This document shows, piece after piece, positions 25,348-32,416 of a stretch of 33,385 nucleotides of DNA. The first letter of the stretch is position 1; every line of letters begins with the position of its first letter. The position numbers and the translations under genes are program-made. Origin of the DNA: Prevotella sp. (GTDB lineage Bacteria; Bacteroidota; Bacteroidia; Bacteroidales; Bacteroidaceae); contig JAGPKZ010000015.1 in the NCBI GenBank assembly GCA_018053665.1, positions 1 through 33,385 on the forward strand, read 5' to 3'. The notes beneath the pieces were generated by a model. It was given only the letters and a program-made list of their open reading frames with translations. It searched no databases and was not told the DNA's origin.

Positions 25348-25378
25348 CAAAGTTATGATTATTCGTTTATAACGACAA
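25348..25378 (-). promoter_or_regulatory. Strong promoter facing left with no adjacent gene
   Basis: On the minus strand TTG (25378-25376), 20 bases, TAACTTTG (25355-25348): a full consensus match. The next gene on that strand starts 305 bases away, so it drives either a long leader of DUF4153 or a small RNA ending near the hairpin at 25184-25213. Confidence 0.65.
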
Positions 25379-25478
25379 TACCTAAATGTTATGAATTTGA
25401 TTTTGATGTCAACAATATAGATTTACCAGCCACACTATACCTAGATATGGTGATTGGCGATTTACCGATTTTTGAGTA

Positions 25479-25509
25479 TTGCATTGTTTACATATCTGCA
25501 ATACCTTTG
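25479..25509 (+). promoter_or_regulatory. Promoter of the iron/redox cluster
   Basis: TTG (25479-25481), 20 bases, TACCTTTG (25502-25509): a full consensus match. The predicted start of transcription is near 25515, leaving a leader of about 210 bases before the first gene. Confidence 0.75.
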
Positions 25510-25513
25510 CAGA
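25495..25513. promoter_or_regulatory. Dyad overlapping the -7 element (candidate operator)
   Basis: TCTGCAA (25495-25501) and TTGCAGA (25507-25513) are perfect 7-bp inverted copies around TACCT. The dyad covers the -7 element of the cluster promoter, where a bound repressor would block RNA polymerase. Confidence 0.5.
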
Positions 25514-25646
25514 CGAAAACGAAATGGAAAGGTGACGAAGATTGCCATTCCCGTATTTTTAAGGCTAGACGATATGCAAGATACTTACACAAAAAAGACT
25601 AACCTTAAGACGAGACCGCAAACTGAAAGACACTTTTCCATGGCGT

Positions 25647-25691
25647 ATCCCAGGTAAATGCAGCTTATCAATCTAAGTAGCAACCTGGGAT
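25647..25691 (+). other. Stem-loop in the 5' leader of the porin gene
   Basis: ATCCCAGGT (25647-25655) and ACCTGGGAT (25683-25691) form a perfect 9-bp stem with a 27-base loop that can fold again (CTTA/TAAG). It ends 36 bases before the ATG. A weaker stem lies at 25559-25568 / 25599-25608. No known riboswitch pattern is recognised. Confidence 0.55.
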
Positions 25692-25727
25692 TTAATATAG
25701 AATAAATAATAACTAAGAAAAAGATAA

Positions 25728-27044
25728 ATGAATGATTTTAAAACTTTATTGACAGCATGCGTATTAGCAGGAATAGGTTTATCTGTTCCAAGCACTTCAA
25801 GCGCACAGGTATCAGCAGCAGACAGTGTGATGAATCATGCCAACAAACAAAAACTTAGTGTTGGTGGATATGGAGAAGTGACTTACAGTCGCGAATTCTT
25901 TAGTGATAATGTGTATAGATATTCAAAAGCAAGTGCCTACAAAAATGATCCTAGCCATGGAAAATTTGATATTCCACATGCAGTAATATATCTAAGTTAT
26001 GACTTCGGTAAGGGCTGGACTATGGGTTCGGAAATTGAATTTGAACATGGTGGAACAGGAGCATCTTATGAAAAGGAATATGAAGAAAGTGGAGAATGGG
26101 AACAGGAAGTAGAGAAAGGTGGAGAAGTTGAACTTGAACAGTTCTGGATTCAAAAGTCATTCTCACGCTCATTGAATGTTCGTTTCGGACACATCGTTGT
26201 GCCAATAGGACTCACGAATGCACATCATGAACCACTAAACTTCTTTACAGTGTACAGACCTGAAGGAGAAGCTACAATATTTCCATGCACATGGCATCAG
26301 ACAGGAGCTAGTTTATGGGGTGTGTTAGGCAAGTTCAGATATGAAGTGCAGTTACTTGCCGGATTAAACGCATTGAGTTTCAGCCGTGACAACTGGATAC
26401 AAAAAGGTGGAACAACAGCATTTGAGTTTGAACCTTCTAACAAATATGCCGTAGCACTAAGAATAGACAACTATTCAATACCTGGATTAAGACTTGGCAT
26501 AAGCGGATATTACGGTCACAGCATAGACAACTCTCTAGGGCGAGAAGCTAGTAAAGAGGCTAATTCAAGAAACCTAAAAGGAGCGGTTACAATAGGTACA
26601 TTTGATTTTACATACAATGCACACAATTGGATTGTAAGAGGAAACTTTGATTACGGACATCTTGGCGATGCCAACGACGTAAGATTGCTCACCGGAAGAC
26701 AGACAAAAACATCTCCATTCAATCGAGACTATGTAGGTAAAGCAGCAATGGCTACTGGCATTGAGGCTGGATGGGATGTATTTTCACAGATTCAGAAAAT
26801 GAGACAGGATAAACAAAAGTTCTATGTGTTTGGTCATTATGAATATTATAATTCATACATACCAACATCTGAAGAACCTTCATATCCATATACAAAAAAG
26901 AATCGTATGGCCTTTGGAGTCAACTACTACCCTATTCCACAAATTGCCTTAAAAGCAGAGTACTCAAAAAGATTCCTAAAAAGCGGATATAACGACGAAC
27001 CTTCTATTTCTGTAGGAATAGCATACGAAGGTTTCTTCCTATAA
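25728..27044 (+). CDS. Outer-membrane beta-barrel porin with glutamate-rich loop
   Basis: The 438-residue protein has a signal peptide (about 1-26, ending TSSA|Q) and then alternating aromatic/polar strands that begin LSVGGYGEVTYSREF and end with AYEGFFL, whose terminal aromatic residues suit insertion by the BAM complex. It resembles phosphate/OprO-OprP-like or related Bacteroidota porins, though I cannot assign a substrate. Between strands, residues 115-137 contain ten glutamates (EKEYEE, EWEQEVE, EVELEQ), a likely cation-binding loop. It is the first gene of a plus-strand cluster with imelysin, a di-haem protein and CcsBA. Its stop is 43 bases before the imelysin start. Confidence 0.85.
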   Translation: MNDFKTLLTACVLAGIGLSVPSTSSAQVSAADSVMNHANKQKLSVGGYGEVTYSREFFSDNVYRYSKASAYKNDPSHGKFDIPHAVIYLSYDFGKGWTMGSEIEFEHGGTGASYEKEYEESGEWEQEVEKGGEVELEQFWIQKSFSRSLNVRFGHIVVPIGLTNAHHEPLNFFTVYRPEGEATIFPCTWHQTGASLWGVLGKFRYEVQLLAGLNALSFSRDNWIQKGGTTAFEFEPSNKYAVALRIDNYSIPGLRLGISGYYGHSIDNSLGREASKEANSRNLKGAVTIGTFDFTYNAHNWIVRGNFDYGHLGDANDVRLLTGRQTKTSPFNRDYVGKAAMATGIEAGWDVFSQIQKMRQDKQKFYVFGHYEYYNSYIPTSEEPSYPYTKKNRMAFGVNYYPIPQIALKAEYSKRFLKSGYNDEPSISVGIAYEGFFL

Positions 27045-27087
27045 TGAATATATATATAATCAATTATAATAATTTAAAACAAAGAAA

Positions 27088-28299
27088 ATGAAAAAATTAG
27101 CAAGCTATTCAATAGCATTACTACTAAGTACAGTATTTACACTCGGAATATCATCATGCTCAAGTGATGATGACAACAAGACTTCTTCTACCACATTAAG
27201 CGAGGGAGACCAATTGCTGCAACAAGCTATTGCCTCTGACGTGAACAACACAATCAATCCTACATACAAGGCTCTTGCCGATAGTTGTTCTCAACTTTGC
27301 GAAGCATTGGCGGCAATGAAAACGGGCAGCATTACTCAAACACAAGTTGATGCTGCATGCAAAATATTTCTAAACGCACGCAGTAATTATGAACGCAGCG
27401 AGGCTTTCTTGCTTGGTGCAGCCTCACACTTCAGTATTGATCCACATATAGATTCATGGCCTCTTGACCTTGCTTCACTACAAAAGCTGCTCACAAGTAA
27501 CAACAGCATTGCAACGGCTAGTAATTACGATCAAAGTCTTATTGGTTTTCATGGAATTGAGTTTATACTATTCCGTGACGGAAAAAACAGAGATGCACAA
27601 GAGCTCAACAGCAAAGACACATACAATCAAGACGGAATGGATTTCACTACTGTAAGTGGTAGCCGAGAGATTGAATTTGCAGCAGCTGTTTCTGAAGATT
27701 TACGCAACAGTGTTTATCAACTGGAATGTTCATGGAATGAGAATGCACCAAAAACACACTGTGACATATTGAAGAATCTAGGAAAAGCATACACTACTGA
27801 CCTTGGAAAATCATACGGTTATGACTTACAAAACGCAGGAAACAGCGGTAGTACATATACATCTGTTAAAGCTGCGGTGAGCGCTATATTGAGTGGTGAT
27901 CATGGATCAGCCGGAATTGCAGACGAAGTGGGTAACACAAAAATAAACAATCCATATTCAGGTGCAGACGTCAGCTACATTGAATCTCCATATAGCCAAC
28001 ATTCTCTTATTGATTTCCAAAACAATATACACAGCATTGAAAACATCTGGTATGGTGGAACTGCAAGCAATCGCAACAACGGAAAATCATTTCACGATTA
28101 TTTCGCAAAGTATGATGCAGAAACTGGCAAACGTGTAGAGACAGCAATAACAAATGCACTGACACAAATAGAAGCTATCCCAGCTCCTTTTGTAAAGAAC
28201 TATAAAAATGCGCAATGCGCTAAAGCAATCGCTGCATGTCAGGAACTTAGCGATGCTTTGAGTTCTGCAGACCAGTTCGTGCAGAAAACAAATAAATAG
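27088..28299 (+). CDS. Imelysin-family lipoprotein (iron-regulated type)
   Basis: The 403-residue protein has a lipoprotein signal: hydrophobic stretch, then GISSC with lipid-bearing C24, followed by SSDDDN. That acidic tail matches the kind of signal that sends Bacteroidota lipoproteins to the cell surface. Helical imelysin-fold sequence follows, with the metal-site motif GxHxxE intact as G153-F-H155-G-I-E158. The second half repeats the fold (SLIDFQNNIHSIENIWYGG). The family includes iron-regulated proteins such as IrpA and the EfeO relatives of ferrous-iron uptake; its exact activity is unsettled. It lies between the porin and the di-haem protein, both on the same strand. Confidence 0.92.
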   Translation: MKKLASYSIALLLSTVFTLGISSCSSDDDNKTSSTTLSEGDQLLQQAIASDVNNTINPTYKALADSCSQLCEALAAMKTGSITQTQVDAACKIFLNARSNYERSEAFLLGAASHFSIDPHIDSWPLDLASLQKLLTSNNSIATASNYDQSLIGFHGIEFILFRDGKNRDAQELNSKDTYNQDGMDFTTVSGSREIEFAAAVSEDLRNSVYQLECSWNENAPKTHCDILKNLGKAYTTDLGKSYGYDLQNAGNSGSTYTSVKAAVSAILSGDHGSAGIADEVGNTKINNPYSGADVSYIESPYSQHSLIDFQNNIHSIENIWYGGTASNRNNGKSFHDYFAKYDAETGKRVETAITNALTQIEAIPAPFVKNYKNAQCAKAIAACQELSDALSSADQFVQKTNK

Positions 28300-28325
28300 A
28301 CCATCATAATTGTTTTGTATTTAGA

Positions 28326-28360
28326 AAAGGAGATTGTCATTTAATATGGCATTCTCCTTT
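28326..28360 (+). terminator. Hairpin between imelysin and di-haem genes
   Basis: A 15-base stem (28326-28340 with 28346-28360; AAAGGAGA/TCTCCTTT at the base) with one mismatch and one G-T pair and a 5-base loop. The downstream sequence ACATATTAAATTCT is not T-rich, so it may attenuate rather than end transcription, lowering expression of the downstream genes. Confidence 0.6.
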
Positions 28361-28380
28361 ACATATTAAATTCTATCATT

Positions 28381-30090
28381 ATGAAACTTTCAAAATTAAG
28401 TAAAACTTTATTTATAGGGCTCTCAACTATAGCCACATTCTCATGTACAGACAACGACACTGCTGATATTGTAAATCCAAACGCAGGTGTTGATTCAGCA
28501 AACAATGTGTTCACGGCAGCCGAATGGAATCCAGGTGGAGAACTTGGAACAACATCAAATGAGGAGGGATGTTATTCAAATCCATCACCATACGTGGAAA
28601 ACAATGGAATGTATCAAATATTTAAAAAGGGAGAGACTTTTTTCGAGAATGACTTCACACTAAACACGCAGCCACGTCGTGGTTTAGGTCCAGCATGGGT
28701 AAGGTCTAGCTGCATGTATTGCCATCCTTCATACGGTCATGGCAAACGCATGGAACGTTATCAAGCTAATGATATGGGAAATGGATATCTGCTAGTTATA
28801 TATCATCCTACTGCCGGAACAGATGCTAACGGTAATACTTATGCTGCAAACAGTTATATTTCGGAAGTTACTGGTATGCCGCAAACAAAAGCGATGGATC
28901 CGTTTCTCGCACCTATTGACGAAAGTCAGATTAGCATTAAATGGAAGAAAGCAACTGACGAGCATAACAACAAGTTTGCAGACGGTGAAAGTTATGATCT
29001 GATATATCCTGATGTGTCAATTCCACAATCAGCATTCAACACCGATCCGAAACCTGATAACTATGATGTTCGCCTTGAATCAACTATAGGAATTTATGGA
29101 ACAGCACTTCTGGATGCCATTCCTGATGATTCGCTACAAATGCAGTATGCTCACGAATCTCCTTACGTTAAATTAAATCCATCAATGTGGGATGCGACAT
29201 CAAAAACTTGGGCACCCAGTGCATGGTACACTCTTGCCGATGGAGACAAACGCATTAAAAAATTCACTTATGCATTAACACGTGGCTCATTACAAGACGG
29301 ACCAGGAGCTAACGCCATGTGGAATATAACAAATGTGACCCGCAGTGACAGACACTATCTATATACAACAAAAGCATGGGCAAAAGCAATGTCTGAAAAT
29401 CCTAATGTTATAAAGTATATTCAAGATAATGGTGCCGTAAAAACATCTCTGCTTCATCCATATTATGCTGACGGAAGCAAAGACAGCGTTAGTTATCTGG
29501 TAAACTTATTGCTAGGACTAAACTCTAAATCAGACTCTCAGACATTCGAAAAATACTTTGTTAACAACGATAGCAAGGGAGAAGAGATGAATGACCAGAA
29601 CTATTATGACTTTATGGTGTGGCACAGAGGACTTGCTGTACCAAAAGCACGTGGACTGAATACCGACAACGTAAAAAGAGGTAAAACTCTATTCTATTCT
29701 ATGGGATGTACTGCTTGTCATCGTCCATCATGGACAACTGGAAATGATGAATATTGGAAAGACTACATCGTAAGAAATCAAGGACCGTTACCTAGATATG
29801 CACATCAAAAGATATGGCCATATACAGATATGGTTCAACATAGATTATGTATGGAGAATGATATACGAGCTGGTTGGTGTCGCACTACTCCTTTATGGGG
29901 AAGAGGACTTAGCTATCAGGAAACTGGTGCTCATGACAGACTACACGATTGCCGTGCACGTAACGTAGTTGAAGCTATAATGTGGCATGGATACAGTAAG
30001 AATAGTGATGCATACAGAGCTTCACAAAAATTCTATAATCTGCCAAAACAAGACAGAGATGCCGTTGTGAGTTTCATAAATGCAATATAA
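28381..30090 (+). CDS. Di-haem oxidoreductase-type (DHOR) cytochrome c lipoprotein
   Basis: The 569-residue protein has a lipoprotein signal ending TFSC with C22 as lipid anchor, followed by TDND. Two haem c sites are visible: CMYCH at 111-115 and CTACH at 443-447. The C-terminal part carries family features RTTPLWGRGLSYQETGAHD, LHDCRARN and EAIMWHG. This is the DHOR/DUF1111 family (also called thiol oxidoreductase-like), often encoded beside imelysins. Its reaction is not established; peroxidase and iron-redox roles have been suggested for related proteins. Haem attachment needs the CcsBA protein encoded next. It should face the periplasm or the cell exterior. Confidence 0.9.
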   Translation: MKLSKLSKTLFIGLSTIATFSCTDNDTADIVNPNAGVDSANNVFTAAEWNPGGELGTTSNEEGCYSNPSPYVENNGMYQIFKKGETFFENDFTLNTQPRRGLGPAWVRSSCMYCHPSYGHGKRMERYQANDMGNGYLLVIYHPTAGTDANGNTYAANSYISEVTGMPQTKAMDPFLAPIDESQISIKWKKATDEHNNKFADGESYDLIYPDVSIPQSAFNTDPKPDNYDVRLESTIGIYGTALLDAIPDDSLQMQYAHESPYVKLNPSMWDATSKTWAPSAWYTLADGDKRIKKFTYALTRGSLQDGPGANAMWNITNVTRSDRHYLYTTKAWAKAMSENPNVIKYIQDNGAVKTSLLHPYYADGSKDSVSYLVNLLLGLNSKSDSQTFEKYFVNNDSKGEEMNDQNYYDFMVWHRGLAVPKARGLNTDNVKRGKTLFYSMGCTACHRPSWTTGNDEYWKDYIVRNQGPLPRYAHQKIWPYTDMVQHRLCMENDIRAGWCRTTPLWGRGLSYQETGAHDRLHDCRARNVVEAIMWHGYSKNSDAYRASQKFYNLPKQDRDAVVSFINAI

Positions 30091-30104
30091 TTTATATAAC
30101 TAAA

Positions 30105-30132
30105 AAGCCTGCCAATATGTATTGGCGGGCTT
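30105..30132 (+). terminator. Hairpin between the di-haem and ccsBA genes
   Basis: AAGCCTGCCAAT (30105-30116) and ATTGGCGGGCTT (30121-30132) form a 12-base stem with one G-T pair and a tight ATGT loop. Only TTAAAT follows, so read-through into ccsBA is likely. Confidence 0.65.
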
Positions 30133-30146
30133 AAATACAGAACAAA

Positions 30147-32396
30147 ATGAGGCAAAAAATTAAAAGATCTATCATTACATTATATGTTACAATTATAATA
30201 GTAATGGCTGGAGCCACATTCATAGAATATTCAAAAGGTACAGAATTTGTCTCAACACATATTTACGGTTCGTGGTGGTTTTGTATGCTTTGGGCAGCAC
30301 TAGCCATAGGCACTATAACATACATAGTAAAAATGCACATACATTCGGCAACACTGTTACTGCTGCATTCATCATTTATCGTGATATTAACTGGTGCGCT
30401 CATCACGCATTTGTTTTCAGTGAAAGGAATAGTTCATCTTCGCAAAGGAATAACAACGAGTCAATATACTGTTAACAATGGCATGGACGTTAAGGCGCTA
30501 CCATTCAATATACGTCTGAACAGTTTTAATGTGATATATAACAATGGAACATCGGCACCAAAAGACTACATATCATATATCACCGTTATAAAAGATAACA
30601 TCAGCAAAGATGGATATATTTCAATGAACAACATATTTACGTTCAACTCAGTAAGATTCTATCAGACATCATACGACAATGATGCAAATGGAACTTACCT
30701 TACTATTAATTCTGATCCATACGGAATAACAATTTCATATACTGGATATGCACTGCTTTTCTTTTCATTAATATTGTTGCTTATTGACCCTAATGGTTCG
30801 TATCGTAAAATGCTAAGATCTCCTTTACTTAAAAAGAGAATGATGTGCATCGTTTTTCTAGGGGCATTCTCATCTACTTCATCAGGTGCTTCTGTATTGC
30901 CAGATGTATCAGCCAACAAATTTGGCAAACTTGATATTATGTACAACAACAGGATATGTCCGATACAGACATTTGCGATAGACTTTACAAAAAAGCTTTA
31001 TGGAAGTTCATCTTATAATGGATATTCCGCAGAGCAAGTTCTAACTGGATTCATATTCTGGAATGAAGAATGGAAAAATGAACCTATCATAAAAATAAAA
31101 GACGATGCTCTTAGAAAGGCGTTCGGACTACCTGAATATATTTCTATCAATCAACTTTTCAATAAGGATTTGGGCGGCTATATACTAGGACCAGCAGTTC
31201 AGGAATACTATCAAGGAAATCATGACAAACTGCATAAAGCCGTAGTGGAAACTGATGATAAAGTGCAACTGATAATGTCGCTACGACATGGAGAACCATT
31301 TAAGATTTTTCCGTACGGAAAAGATGATAACATTATGTGGTATAGTCCTAAAGCAAAGGTTCTGGAACTTATGGACAAAGATAAATCTATGTTTATAAAA
31401 AGCATTTTCACATTATTAAATCAATGCGCACACTCAAACAATTACGACCAGTTTAACTCCTTGATTGGCAAGATAAGAATATATCAGGAACAAAACGGAG
31501 GAAACAGTTTGCCGACAGTAACACAGATCATTGCCGAACTTACTTACAACAAAATTCCATTTGCAAGTATTCTGTTTATGATTAATCTCACAATGGGATT
31601 TATAACTTTGCTATATTCTGTTTATCGATTGACTAGTATAAAGACGCATACACATAAAGCTAATAAAATAATATCATACACATCAATGGGAATAATGCTT
31701 TTATCGTTTATGGCATTAACATATTGTGAAATATTAAGATGGATAATAAGTAAAACCATACCTATGGCAAATGGATATGAGACGATGCTGTTGTTAGCTT
31801 GGTTCGTGATGTTGTTCTCAATCATTTTTTATCGTAAATTTAAAATTCTTATAGCGTTCGGCTTTCTTATGTCGGGGTTCTTTCTTCTCGTATCACACAT
31901 AGGACAAATGGACCCTCAGATAACACCAATCATGCCAGTATTGTCGTCACCATTACTGAGTATACACGTGTCTATAATAATGATGTCATTCGCTCTTCTT
32001 TCGCTTACATTTATATGTGGACTGACAGCATTAATACTATACTACACACATAAGATGAAACATGATGAAGCAACTATTATAGACAATCAATTATCAACAT
32101 TATGTCTGATTTCTAAACTACTGCTTTATCCTGCTATCACAACATTGGGAATAGGAATATTTATAGGTGCAATATGGGCTAATGTTTCTTGGGGACAATA
32201 CTGGAGTTGGGATCCAAAAGAGGTATGGGCTTTGATTACATTTATGTTTTATGCAATAGTATTACACAATAAATCATTGCCAATATTCAACCGTCCATTA
32301 TATTATCATATATATACAACAATTGCATTTACAATGATACTCATGACGTATTTCGGGGTAAATTACTTTTTAGGTGGAATGCACTCTTATGCCTAA
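30147..32396 (+). CDS. Fused ResB-CcsA cytochrome c assembly protein (CcsBA)
   Basis: The 749-residue polytopic protein joins the two System II cytochrome c synthase parts. The ResB/CcsB-like N-terminus has membrane helices (ITLYVTIIIVMAGATFIEY; LLLHSSFIVILTGALITHLF). A large periplasmic domain follows (about 245-470, with MYNNRICPIQTFAIDF), then the CcsA half with about eight helices (about 475-749). The haem-binding WWD motif lies near 676-693 (WGQYWSWDPKEVW). It moves haem outwards and attaches it to CxxCH motifs in apocytochromes. Its nearest client is the di-haem protein just upstream, the only CxxCH protein in this window. It ends 20 bases before the next gene. Confidence 0.92.
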   Translation: MRQKIKRSIITLYVTIIIVMAGATFIEYSKGTEFVSTHIYGSWWFCMLWAALAIGTITYIVKMHIHSATLLLLHSSFIVILTGALITHLFSVKGIVHLRKGITTSQYTVNNGMDVKALPFNIRLNSFNVIYNNGTSAPKDYISYITVIKDNISKDGYISMNNIFTFNSVRFYQTSYDNDANGTYLTINSDPYGITISYTGYALLFFSLILLLIDPNGSYRKMLRSPLLKKRMMCIVFLGAFSSTSSGASVLPDVSANKFGKLDIMYNNRICPIQTFAIDFTKKLYGSSSYNGYSAEQVLTGFIFWNEEWKNEPIIKIKDDALRKAFGLPEYISINQLFNKDLGGYILGPAVQEYYQGNHDKLHKAVVETDDKVQLIMSLRHGEPFKIFPYGKDDNIMWYSPKAKVLELMDKDKSMFIKSIFTLLNQCAHSNNYDQFNSLIGKIRIYQEQNGGNSLPTVTQIIAELTYNKIPFASILFMINLTMGFITLLYSVYRLTSIKTHTHKANKIISYTSMGIMLLSFMALTYCEILRWIISKTIPMANGYETMLLLAWFVMLFSIIFYRKFKILIAFGFLMSGFFLLVSHIGQMDPQITPIMPVLSSPLLSIHVSIIMMSFALLSLTFICGLTALILYYTHKMKHDEATIIDNQLSTLCLISKLLLYPAITTLGIGIFIGAIWANVSWGQYWSWDPKEVWALITFMFYAIVLHNKSLPIFNRPLYYHIYTTIAFTMILMTYFGVNYFLGGMHSYA

Positions 32397-32416
32397 AAGA
32401 TTTAATATAAACAACA

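Larger units (their letters stand above)
25037..25727. other. 691-base regulatory intergenic region
   Basis: It separates the DUF4153 gene from the iron/redox cluster. From left to right it contains a -7 element for DUF4153 (25102-25109), a strong hairpin (25184-25213), a perfect minus-strand promoter with no close gene (25348-25378), a perfect plus-strand promoter (25479-25509) overlapped by a dyad (25495-25513) and a leader of about 210 bases with two stem-loops. Short open frames here begin with non-ATG codons or cross these signals, and I do not accept them as genes. Confidence 0.8.

Noticed and set aside
25345-25602. 85-residue open frame between DUF4153 and the porin
   Set aside because: It starts with TTG inside the minus-strand promoter, crosses the plus-strand promoter and dyad, and shows no protein features.
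25515-25727. Known riboswitch (TPP, cobalamin or similar) in the porin leader
   Set aside because: I looked for their conserved core words and found none; only unassigned stem-loops can be supported.
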